The notes under the pieces were generated by a model that was not told where the DNA came from, did no database searches, and worked only from the letters and a program-made list of their open reading frames with translations. The position numbers and the translations under genes were made by a program. From Acidobacteriota bacterium (lineage in GTDB: Bacteria > Acidobacteriota > Aminicenantia > Aminicenantales > Saccharicenantaceae), in assembly GCA_039683095.1 (NCBI GenBank), contig JBDKSB010000011.1, positions 62,001 through 126,000 on the forward strand: a DNA stretch of 64,000 nucleotides, written 5' to 3'. This document shows positions 17,797 to 25,072 of this stretch, piece after piece; the stretch's first letter is position 1, and each line of letters opens with the position of its first letter.

Positions 17797-17866
17797 GGGG
17801 GAGTGGCGGGAAGGTGTGGGAGTCGAACCCATCCGGGACGTCTATAGCCCCATACCGGATTCGAAG
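17797..17866 (-). repeat. Distal attachment-site copy: displaced 3' end of selC
   Basis: This 70-bp block matches the 3' part of the intact tRNA-Sec gene (20937-21006) at 67 positions; all three differences are transitions. It covers the encoded CCA, acceptor 3' strand, T arm, variable arm and anticodon stem-loop, then loses similarity. The 5' half of a tRNA is absent and the anticodon is altered, so it is not a second tRNA. It is the expected att scar where an element integrated at the anticodon loop of selC. Confidence 0.85.
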
Positions 17867-17930
17867 ACCCGAGAAGATCATGGCCAAGTTATTGAATTAT
17901 TATGGTGATACCCAGTTTTCCCGAGATCAA

Positions 17931-17951
17931 TGTGGCTAAATTGTGGCCAAG
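17931..17951 (+). repeat. Left copy of 21-bp element-end repeat (possible integrase arm site)
   Basis: A 21-bp sequence of the form TRTGRCYAAATT followed by RTGRCCAAG. It matches 20814-20834 at 16 positions, and all differences are transitions. It lies about 65 bp inside the left end of the selC element, and a further TGGCCAAG sits at 17881. Paired repeats inside both ends suit integrase arm-type binding sites; this is inferred. Confidence 0.45.
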
Positions 17952-18004
17952 TCGATGAAATCCGACGCCTTTCGCAACGACGCCAATTTCCAGTTCTCTG
18001 CGAA

Positions 18005-18637
18005 TTAGTCTGTGTAATAGATTATGACGAAATCATCGATAACCGGAATCCAGATCGCGCATCTCCCATAGCTAATAGGATTGACATCAAGGTCAATACC
18101 GACGACCCTTCCTTTCTCCATATCGAGCTTAAGCTTATCGACAATCTTCTGGGCTTCGGACAACGTGGCCTTTCCGGTATTGACGATCATCTTCCTTAAG
18201 TCAACATATGTCGTACAAGGATAAGGCGATTTCCCGCTCATCTGGTCCGAGGTATCCTGATTAAATGGGCGTAGGAAGGTTCTTAGGATGCCGCTAAAAT
18301 ACCATTCTCTCTTACATGATTCATAATTATTACAGTCTGACTGGTACCAGGGCTGGCTGAAAAGTCCGTCAGATGCCGCGTCCCCTTTTACGGTCATGTA
18401 GAAGATCCTCTTTCTTCTTGACAAAACCTCAAGAGTCCAAGAAAAGGGACTCTTAATATCCTTCCCAACCACATGAAGGACAATCTCCTCAGGCCTGCCG
18501 TCGCGAGTAAGGTCGACCTTCCGGACGATCGTCCTATCGATCCTTTCTGAAGCCTGATTCTGAATGGCGTTTGTCTGCGCCACTGAAGTTGCCATTCCCA
18601 CTGAAATGAGGAGCACTCCGGGCAGCGCAGCTCTCAT
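18005..18637 (-). CDS. Hypothetical exported protein (island gene)
   Basis: A 210-residue protein with a signal peptide (~1-20, ending near SVAQT). I do not recognise the family. It holds a VDLTRDGRPEEIVLHV segment of the kind seen in repeat-type beta domains that track a Ca-binding-like DxxxDG pattern, and four Cys in the middle. AGGAGAG precedes the ATG. Codon use is AT-richer than in chromosomal neighbours, consistent with transfer on the selC element. Confidence 0.65.
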   Translation of the reverse strand: MRAALPGVLLISVGMATSVAQTNAIQNQASERIDRTIVRKVDLTRDGRPEEIVLHVVGKDIKSPFSWTLEVLSRRKRIFYMTVKGDAASDGLFSQPWYQSDCNNYESCKREWYFSGILRTFLRPFNQDTSDQMSGKSPYPCTTYVDLRKMIVNTGKATLSEAQKIVDKLKLDMEKGRVVGIDLDVNPISYGRCAIWIPVIDDFVIIYYTD

Positions 18638-18687
18638 AAGGCTCTCTCCTGGGTTATGCGTTGACTAAAAGAAGACGAAGTCTTCAA

Positions 18688-19185
18688 CTACTCGCCACAC
18701 TCAAAGGGAATTGTTTTCGTAAGCGTTCCGATATCAACCTTTGATGCTGACATATTTTCCAGCGCAGCTGTGATCTTGACTTCCTCACGGCCTGTACCGC
18801 AGACCAAGAAGGGCAATATCACCTTGCCACCCTCATTAAAACAAAGGCTGAGCTCAAGCTTTTGGTCTAGAAGCGTTTTCTGGCTATCCGTCGCTATCAG
18901 GCTGAGCCTGCCCTCGCATTGAGTGAATCCAGGGCCGACTAGATCCACGAGCACCATTATCGCAGACGAAGGCTCCCTGGCTTCCCCCTCGCCAATGATG
19001 GTATTCCACAAAACATGGGTTTTGCCATCGAGAAGGTCGATTGGGTTGATCTTGCCTGTCGCATGGTAATAGAGATGTGCGTGAATGGCGGCCACCGAGT
19101 ATTTCCCGCCTTCTTGATTGGGATTGCCAGGGGCAGTTATGCCGAGAAGGAGCACAAATGCTAGAAGACCAATAGATATTTTCAT
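18688..19185 (-). CDS. Hypothetical exported protein (island gene)
   Basis: A 165-residue protein with an N-terminal signal (~1-19) and a mature part of no family I recognise. The ATG chosen has GGAG 9 nt upstream; an in-frame ATG five codons earlier is possible. Composition is AT-rich like the rest of the island, and it runs in the same direction as its neighbours with short gaps. Confidence 0.6.
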   Translation of the reverse strand: MKISIGLLAFVLLLGITAPGNPNQEGGKYSVAAIHAHLYYHATGKINPIDLLDGKTHVLWNTIIGEGEAREPSSAIMVLVDLVGPGFTQCEGRLSLIATDSQKTLLDQKLELSLCFNEGGKVILPFLVCGTGREEVKITAALENMSASKVDIGTLTKTIPFECGE

Positions 19186-19255
19186 TGCATAGTGCTCCAC
19201 TCTACGCTTTAGTGTTCTTTGCGAACCCCCACTCGACGTATCGCTTTGCTAGGTT

Positions 19256-19792
19256 TCATTTCTTTGCTTTTCCGCCTAGCCAGGAAAATGAGCGGATTAA
19301 TGATAAAAAGTCCTTCTCATACTTTGAGCTCTCTTCTTTCGGCCCATTTAGGACGAGAACCAAATAGAGAGGGGAATCCTCGTCAGGGTCGAGAAAACAG
19401 ACATAGTCAGTCGTTTTATCATCATATGAATATACCTTGGACAGGACCTTATAAGCCGGATCGTTTATAGGGAATTCATTTAGCTCGAGTTTCTTGTGCT
19501 GCTTTTTATAGTCTGCGACGTCAGAGTCCATCTTCTGCTGCAGAGTCTCTCCTCTTTTGCTATTTACCGAAATGTGCATAACAACTGGCGATTTGCGGAA
19601 GCTCTTTTTCCCCAAGCAGAAATAGACATTGACGCGATACCGATATGCATCTTCCGTATGGCCTGTCCAGCCCGTTGGTTCCTTTACATTGAACATCCAA
19701 CCATTCCCAAAAATAAGCAACTCGTCCATTTGTGAAGAACCTGCTGTCACGGCAAGAAAGAAGATTATGATGGACCAAAGGCCTTTTTTCAT
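19256..19792 (-). CDS. Hypothetical exported protein (island gene)
   Basis: A 178-residue protein with a clear signal peptide (MKKGLWSIIIFFLAVTAGSS) and a strong GGAGGAGG ribosome site. The mature region is lysine-rich and ends in an amphipathic FLSLIRSFSW helix, a layout seen in small lipid- or cell-envelope-associated proteins. No family is recognised. It starts 11 bp after the end of the recombinase fragment. Confidence 0.65.
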   Translation of the reverse strand: MKKGLWSIIIFFLAVTAGSSQMDELLIFGNGWMFNVKEPTGWTGHTEDAYRYRVNVYFCLGKKSFRKSPVVMHISVNSKRGETLQQKMDSDVADYKKQHKKLELNEFPINDPAYKVLSKVYSYDDKTTDYVCFLDPDEDSPLYLVLVLNGPKEESSKYEKDFLSLIRSFSWLGGKAKK

Positions 19793-19803
19793 TGATCCTC
19801 CTC

Positions 19804-19998
19804 CTATGACGCAGGCTGTGTAGTTTCGCTATTGGGATGACTGGGCCCGTCGATACCAGGCACAAAGAGCTCAGCAAGTACTTCGACCGCCCGGCGCTTA
19901 TTTTCAGGTGTCGGATGAGCATAGCGCATGGTCATTTTGATAGTCGCATGCCCTAGAATCTCCTTGACAGTTACTAAGTCGATCCCACCTATGACCAT
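19804..19998 (-). pseudogene. Tyrosine recombinase/integrase C-terminal remnant
   Basis: About 64 codons matching the end of a phage-type integrase: VIGGIDLVTVKEILGHATIK followed by the nucleophile segment MTMRYAH and the usual C-terminal helix. The LGH histidine region and catalytic tyrosine remain. The upstream arginine box and whole N-terminal part are gone; the frame meets a stop five codons before the first ATG, which is the stop of the adjacent gene. The fragment is therefore a deletion remnant of the enzyme that inserted the selC element. Confidence 0.8.
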
Positions 19999-20010
19999 AT
20001 AGGTAGCCGC

Positions 20011-20640
20011 TCACATTATGGGTGGATCAGTTTTCAGGGATGAGGTCCATAACTTCCCCAAAGGGATCTTACCTGAAGGAGAGGACGGGGGGGGTTCTGT
20101 GGCCACAATCCTGATGTATTTCACGATATCGTCAAATGTCTTTTTGTCTGAACGCTTATAGAACGGCTTGAGGATTCGAATTACTGCCCAATAGCCGCGA
20201 TAAGATAGGTAATAATTAAGGAACTTTGACACGACAACTTCCCCGCTAGTGGTCCTAAATAAAGGGTCCTTAATTACGATCTCTTTTATTGCTGCATCTC
20301 CGACCTCATATTGTTTGATGTCTGCTTTAAGGCGTAAATTCTCCTTCTTCGCATAATATTCTCTAAGAGCTTTTGAGTCTCCTTCGCTGGTAGCTTTTTC
20401 CAGCTCGGCCGTAATGCCAAAGTCCGTTTTGCCGTCTCGTAGTTCGAGAAAACTCTCGCTTTCGAGTTTCTTATTCGACGAGAATTGGGGTGATACCCGT
20501 ATCTCAACCCCCCATGAGCTACCCGGAAGGACAAGTCTATAGGTCTTCAGTTCATTTGGCCTTTCTTGTGAGGCTTTGACTCCATCAGGATAGCTAGATA
20601 ATGCAACAGCGATCAGAGCGTAGAAAAAGACCTTCTTCAT
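20011..20640 (-). CDS. Hypothetical exported protein (island gene)
   Basis: A 209-residue protein with a signal peptide (MKKVFFYALIAVALSSYPDG) and a mature domain not recognised by me. The ATG used follows GAGGGTGAG; an upstream in-frame ATG would add 16 hydrophilic residues. Its last codons abut the broken recombinase, so its 3' end may have been created by the deletion that removed the integrase N terminus. AT-rich island composition. Confidence 0.6.
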   Translation of the reverse strand: MKKVFFYALIAVALSSYPDGVKASQERPNELKTYRLVLPGSSWGVEIRVSPQFSSNKKLESESFLELRDGKTDFGITAELEKATSEGDSKALREYYAKKENLRLKADIKQYEVGDAAIKEIVIKDPLFRTTSGEVVVSKFLNYYLSYRGYWAVIRILKPFYKRSDKKTFDDIVKYIRIVATEPPPSSPSGKIPLGKLWTSSLKTDPPIM

Positions 20641-20943
20641 ATTCTCACCCTCTCTGAGTACATTTATGCGATTGAAATTATTCTCCACATGCTGGACGCC
20701 TCAGTCAATGATGATCATAGTCACGAATCATTCCTATCCTAAGGCTTTTTGCGTATGGTAACTTGATTGACAGGCTCTTAATCAAATGCGTTAGAAAAGA
20801 TACCTAAAATCACTATGACCAAATTATGACCAAGAATGTCCAAAACGGTGCTAAATCGTACTAGTGCGTACTAAACAATTAGCAAATAATTACAGAACCG
20901 ATGGACTTCCTAAAGCACTGATAAATATCTCTAATAGGGGGAG
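20641..20943. other. AT-rich non-coding end of the selC element
   Basis: I see no gene here. The stretch holds the right copy of the 21-bp repeat, a short duplicated CGTACTA motif (GTACTAGTGCGTACTAA), and the junction to the 3' end of selC. It probably contains the integrase-binding region of the original attachment site. Confidence 0.5.
20814..20834 (+). repeat. Right copy of 21-bp element-end repeat
   Basis: Partner of the sequence at 17931-17951, in the same orientation and differing only by transitions. It lies about 100 bp inside the right end of the selC element. Internally it is itself two copies of ATGACCAA 10 bp apart, a roughly helical spacing that would suit a protein-binding array. 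Confidence 0.45.
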
Positions 20944-21038
20944 TGGCGGGAAGGTGTGGGAGTCGAACCCACCCGGGACGTTTATAGCCCCATACCGGAT
21001 TTGAAGTCCGGAAGGATCACCGGATCCTTCACCCTCCC
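20944..21038 (-). tRNA. selC: tRNA-Sec (anticodon TCA)
   Basis: A 95-nt gene, the same length as E. coli selC, with encoded CCA. It has an 8-bp acceptor stem (GGGAGGGT paired with ACCTTCCC, one G-U), a long variable arm, T loop GGTTCGACTCC, and anticodon loop CTTCAAA with TCA at 21002-21004. The elongated acceptor and D arms are those of selenocysteine tRNA. Its 3' part is the copy brought in by the integrated element. selA, selD and selB are ~10 kb away. Confidence 0.95.
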
Positions 21039-21208
21039 GCGGGCGAAGTGATGTTAATCCGTCCGGCCAGATGAGTCAAGGCGCGCCGGCCGGCTCCCTC
21101 AGGACCTTGACATCCCCATCGGGCCAGGAATATCCTCAATTCGCGCCGCGGCCGGGTCCCCGGATCGAGCGGCGCGAAACGATGGCTCAAAGTCACAAGG
21201 GGGGAATC

Positions 21209-24200
21209 ATGCGGCGCTTGATGCTCGTTCTGGCGGCGGTCGTTATTCTGTCGGCGGGGGCCGCTCCGGCGGCGGACGAGACCCCGGTCCTGGCCAAGGC
21301 GCCGACCCTAAGCCGGACGGCGGTCGTTTTCGAGTACGGCGGGTACCTCTGGAGCGTTCCCCGCGAGGGCGGGCCGGCCCGGCAGCTCACGACAGGCGGC
21401 CATGAGGGCTTCCCGTTCTTCTCGCCGGACGGCCGGTGGATCGCGTTCTCGGGGACGTACGACGGCAACGCCGAGGTCTACGTGATGCCCGCCGCCGGCG
21501 GCGTGCCCAGGCGGCTGACCTGGCATCCCGACATGGACATCGTCGATGGCTGGACGCCCGACGGCAAGAGCGTCCTCTTCAAGTCGCCGCGCGAGGCCTA
21601 CGCCGATCTCGATCGGCTCTACACCGTGCCCATCGAGGGCGGCCCGGCCGCGGCGCTGCCGATGTGGCGCGGCGAGGACGCCTGCTTTTCGCCGGACGGG
21701 ACGCGCATCGCTTACGTGCCCAACACGGTCTGGCAGACCTCCTGGAAGCGCTACCACGGCGGGCAGACGACGCCCATCTACATCGTCCGGCTGAGCGATC
21801 TCGCGCTCGAGAAGCTGCCGCGGGAGAACTCCAACGATTCGCGGCCGGCGTGGTACGGAGACAAGGTCTATTTCCTGTCCGACCGGAACGGGCCGAAGAC
21901 GCTCTTCGCCTACGACACGAAGACGAAGGCCGTCACCCAGGTCCTCGAGAACGCGGGCCTCGACCTGAAGTCGGTCTCGGCCGGGCCCGACGCCCTGGTC
22001 TACGAGCAGTTCGGCGGCATCTTCGTGTTCGACCCGGCTTCGGGGAGTTCGCGGCGCGTTCGGATCGAAATCGCCGGCGACCTGCCCGCGACCCGGGCGC
22101 ATTACGATAAAGTGACGGGCCGGATCCAGAACGCGGACATCTCGCCGTCGGGCGCCAGGGCCGTATTCGAAGCGCGCGGCGAGATCCTATCCGTCCCCGC
22201 CGAAAAAGGGGACTTCCGCAACCTGACCAGGACGACGGCCGTGGCCGAGCGCGATCCGGCCTGGTCGCCGGATGGGAAGTCCATCGCCTTCTTTTCCGAC
22301 GAGTCCGGGGAATACGCGCTCCATATCGTCGATCAATCCGGGCTCGGCCCGGCGAGGCGGATCGGCCTGGGCGAGCCGCCGTCATATTTCTACAAGCCGA
22401 TCTGGTCGCCCGACGGCAGGAAGATCGCCTGCACGGACAAGCGGCTCAACCTCTGGTACGTTGACGTCGACAAGGGGACGCCGGTCAAGGTCGCCACCGA
22501 CCGGTTCGACGATCCGTCGTCGGCCATGAACCCGGCCTGGTCGCCCGACAGCCAGTGGCTGACCTACACCAAGGAGCTCGAGAACCATTTCCACGCCGTG
22601 TTCGTCTATGCCCTGGCGAGCGGGAAGGAATGGCGGATCACGGACGGCATCAGCGATGTCCGCTATCCCGCCTTCGACAAGGGCGGCAAGTACCTGGTCT
22701 TTGCCGTCAGCACGGACGTCGGGCTGTCGGTTGGCTGGCTCGATCTTTCGAGCTATCAACACCCTATGCTGCGGAGCGTATACGCCGCGGTCCTGAAGAA
22801 GGGCGATCCGTCGCCCGTGCCGCCGGAGAGCGATGAGGAAAAGGTCGAGCCGGCGAAGAAAGAGGACGAGGGCCCGGCCAAGGGCGCCGGCGCGGACAAG
22901 GGACAGGCGGCCAAGGGCAAGGAGGCGCCGGCCGAGGGGCCGGCCAAGGTCGCCATCGACTTCGACGGCCTCGGGCAGAGGATCGTCGCCCTGCCCATCC
23001 CGGCCGCGAACTACGTCGGCCTGAGCGCCGGAAAGGCCGGAACGCTGTTCCTGGCGGAGATCCCGGACGTGCCGCGCTTCGATGCGCCGGGGACCGCGTC
23101 CATCTCGAAGTTCGACCTGACGACGAGGAAGACGGAGCCGTTCGTCGCGGGCGTCGGAACGTTCGTCGTTTCCGCAAACGGCGAAAAGGCGCTATATTCC
23201 CAGGGCCCGGTCTGGGCCATCACGGGGACGGGGGGTCCGGCGAAGCCGGGCGAAGGCGCCCTCAAGCTGGACCAGGCGGAGGTCTACGTCGATCCGCGGG
23301 CCGAATGGGCCCAGATGTATCATGAGGTCTGGCGGATCGAGCGGGACTTTCTCTACGACCCGAACCTCCACGGGCTGGACCTGAAGGCCGCGGAAGCCGG
23401 GTACGCGCCGTATCTCCAGGCGGTCGGCGGCCGGGAGGACCTGAACTACCTGTTCGACGAGATGCTCGGCGAGATCACGGTCGGGCACATGTTCATCGGC
23501 GGCGGCGATTCTCCGCAGCCCAGGCGTGTCGCCGGCGGGCTCCTCGGGGCGGATTACCGCGTCGAGAACGGGCGCTTCCGCTTCGCCCGGGTGTACAACG
23601 GCGAGAACTGGAACCCCGACCTGCGGGCGCCGCTCACCCAGCCGGGCGTGGACGTCAAGGCGGGGGAGTACCTCATCGAGGCGAACGGCCGGGACGTCCG
23701 CCCGCAGATCGAGGTCTACGGCTACTTCGAGAACACGGCCGGCAAGCAGATCACGATCAAGGTCGGGCCGTCCCCGGACGGCAAGGACGCGCGTTCGCTG
23801 ACCGTCGTGCCGGTCGCGAGCGAGTTCGCCCTGCGCAACCGCGCCTGGGAAGAAGACAACCGCCGCAAGGTCGACGAGCTGAGCGGCGGGAAGCTGGCCT
23901 ACGTTCACGTGCCCGATACGGCCGCCGGGGGCTATGTGAACTTCAACAGGTTCTATTTCGCCCAGGTCGACAAGCAGGGAGCGATCATCGACGAGCGGTA
24001 CAACCACGGCGGCCAGATCGCGGATTACATCGTCGACATGCTGAAGCGGCCGCTGCGCAACGCGGCCGTCACCCGCGAGGGGGAGAAGCTCACGTCGCCG
24101 GCGGCCCAGATCTACGGGCCCAAGACGATGATCATCAACGAGATGTCCGGCTCTGGCGGCGACGCGCTGCCGTGGATGTTCCGCCAGGACAGGATCGGGC

Positions 24201-24499
24201 CGCTCGTGGGGATGCGGACCTGGGGCGGCCTGGTCGGCATCTGGAACTATCCGCCGCTCATGGACGGCGGGTCGGTCACGGCCCCGCGCGGCGCCATCTA
24301 CGGGCTGAACGGCGATTGGGAAGTCGAGAACCGCGGCATCGCGCCCGATATCGAGGTCGAGAACGACCCGGCCTCGGTCGCGGCCGGACGCGACCCGCAG
24401 CTCGAGAAGGCGGTGGCGGTCACGCTCGAAGCCCTGGCAAAGAACCCCGTGGTCATCCCGGGGCCGCCGCCCTACCCGAATTACCACAAGAAGAAATAG
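21209..24499 (+). CDS. Secreted Tricorn-type S41 peptidase
   Basis: A 1096-residue exported peptidase. A signal peptide (~1-22) is followed by beta-propeller repeats with FSPDG/WSPDG signatures across residues ~60-520. A Lys/Glu/Ala/Pro-rich linker lies near 528-580, then come a PDZ-like region and the S41 C-terminal protease core. NEMSGSGGD around residue 980 contains the likely nucleophilic Ser. Tricorn enzymes cut peptides into short fragments, here probably in the periplasm, supplying amino acids such as glutamate. The ATG at 21209 has GGGGGG at the right distance and begins the signal peptide; upstream in-frame starts would bury it. Confidence 0.9.
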   Translation: MRRLMLVLAAVVILSAGAAPAADETPVLAKAPTLSRTAVVFEYGGYLWSVPREGGPARQLTTGGHEGFPFFSPDGRWIAFSGTYDGNAEVYVMPAAGGVPRRLTWHPDMDIVDGWTPDGKSVLFKSPREAYADLDRLYTVPIEGGPAAALPMWRGEDACFSPDGTRIAYVPNTVWQTSWKRYHGGQTTPIYIVRLSDLALEKLPRENSNDSRPAWYGDKVYFLSDRNGPKTLFAYDTKTKAVTQVLENAGLDLKSVSAGPDALVYEQFGGIFVFDPASGSSRRVRIEIAGDLPATRAHYDKVTGRIQNADISPSGARAVFEARGEILSVPAEKGDFRNLTRTTAVAERDPAWSPDGKSIAFFSDESGEYALHIVDQSGLGPARRIGLGEPPSYFYKPIWSPDGRKIACTDKRLNLWYVDVDKGTPVKVATDRFDDPSSAMNPAWSPDSQWLTYTKELENHFHAVFVYALASGKEWRITDGISDVRYPAFDKGGKYLVFAVSTDVGLSVGWLDLSSYQHPMLRSVYAAVLKKGDPSPVPPESDEEKVEPAKKEDEGPAKGAGADKGQAAKGKEAPAEGPAKVAIDFDGLGQRIVALPIPAANYVGLSAGKAGTLFLAEIPDVPRFDAPGTASISKFDLTTRKTEPFVAGVGTFVVSANGEKALYSQGPVWAITGTGGPAKPGEGALKLDQAEVYVDPRAEWAQMYHEVWRIERDFLYDPNLHGLDLKAAEAGYAPYLQAVGGREDLNYLFDEMLGEITVGHMFIGGGDSPQPRRVAGGLLGADYRVENGRFRFARVYNGENWNPDLRAPLTQPGVDVKAGEYLIEANGRDVRPQIEVYGYFENTAGKQITIKVGPSPDGKDARSLTVVPVASEFALRNRAWEEDNRRKVDELSGGKLAYVHVPDTAAGGYVNFNRFYFAQVDKQGAIIDERYNHGGQIADYIVDMLKRPLRNAAVTREGEKLTSPAAQIYGPKTMIINEMSGSGGDALPWMFRQDRIGPLVGMRTWGGLVGIWNYPPLMDGGSVTAPRGAIYGLNGDWEVENRGIAPDIEVENDPASVAAGRDPQLEKAVAVTLEALAKNPVVIPGPPPYPNYHKKK

Positions 24500-24503
24500 C
24501 GGT

Positions 24504-24533
24504 TTGACATCCCCGGCCGGCCGGGGGTAGGAT
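24504..24533 (+). promoter_or_regulatory. Putative promoter with embedded palindrome
   Basis: TTGACA and TAGGAT are separated by 18 nt, ahead of the small membrane-protein gene. The spacer is mostly the perfect 16-bp palindrome CCCCGGCCGGCCGGGG (24511-24526). That palindrome could end transcription from the peptidase gene or bind a regulator; there is no T-run after it. Confidence 0.4.
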
Positions 24534-24599
24534 TATGGACATAAAGAAAAGGGGCCTCTTTTCCTGTCCGAAGACCGCGATCTTCTCAAGGAGGAGGAA

Positions 24600-25016
24600 A
24601 TGAACTGGAAACGCTTTTGGCTGGCAAGCGCGGCGGCCTTCGCCGCCGTCGAGGCGATCGGTCTCCTGGTCGACACCGTCTTCATGAAGCAGGATTATGA
24701 GTCGCTGAGGAGCCTGTGGCGGCCGAACATGATGTCCAGGCTCTGGGTGACGTACGTCGTCGGAGCGATGGCGGCGCTGCTGTTCACCTATATCTTCGTC
24801 AAAGGCCGGGAAGGCAAGGGGATCCTCGAAGGCGTGCGCTACGGGATCATCATCTGGCTGTTCGTCAGCGTGCCGATGGGCGTGTCCACCTGGGTGACCT
24901 TCCCGATCGGATATCGGATCATCCTGAAGGGATTGATCTTCGGACTGTTGGAGATGCTGGCCGCGGGGGTCCTGGTGGCCGTCATCTACAAGCCTAAAGC
25001 GCCCGTCAAGGCCTAG
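24600..25016 (+). CDS. Small integral membrane protein
   Basis: A 138-residue protein with four predicted membrane helices (about residues 6-24, 48-68, 82-102 and 106-132) and a basic C-terminus. An AAGGAGGAGG ribosome site precedes the ATG. I cannot place it in a named family, and neighbours give no functional hint. Confidence 0.75.
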   Translation: MNWKRFWLASAAAFAAVEAIGLLVDTVFMKQDYESLRSLWRPNMMSRLWVTYVVGAMAALLFTYIFVKGREGKGILEGVRYGIIIWLFVSVPMGVSTWVTFPIGYRIILKGLIFGLLEMLAAGVLVAVIYKPKAPVKA

Positions 25017-25072
25017 GGAACAGATCGTCCCGTCCGGTCCATCCTACCCGGCCTCGCCGGCTGGGGGCGGGC

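Larger units (their letters stand above)
17797..21006. mobile_element. Decayed integrative element in selC (3.1 kb)
   Basis: The segment is bounded by the selC direct repeat and is visibly AT-richer than all flanking DNA. It contains a truncated tyrosine recombinase and four small leftward genes for exported proteins of unknown function. selC is a classical target of tyrosine-integrase genomic islands, and the repeat boundary falls at the anticodon loop, as for that class. With the integrase N-terminal region gone it should not mobilise itself. The block is probably the remnant of a larger island reduced by deletion. Confidence 0.8.

Noticed and set aside
17797-17880. Second tRNA-Sec gene
   Set aside because: Only the 3' part matches; the 5' acceptor and D arm are absent and the anticodon position is changed. 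It is an attachment-site remnant.
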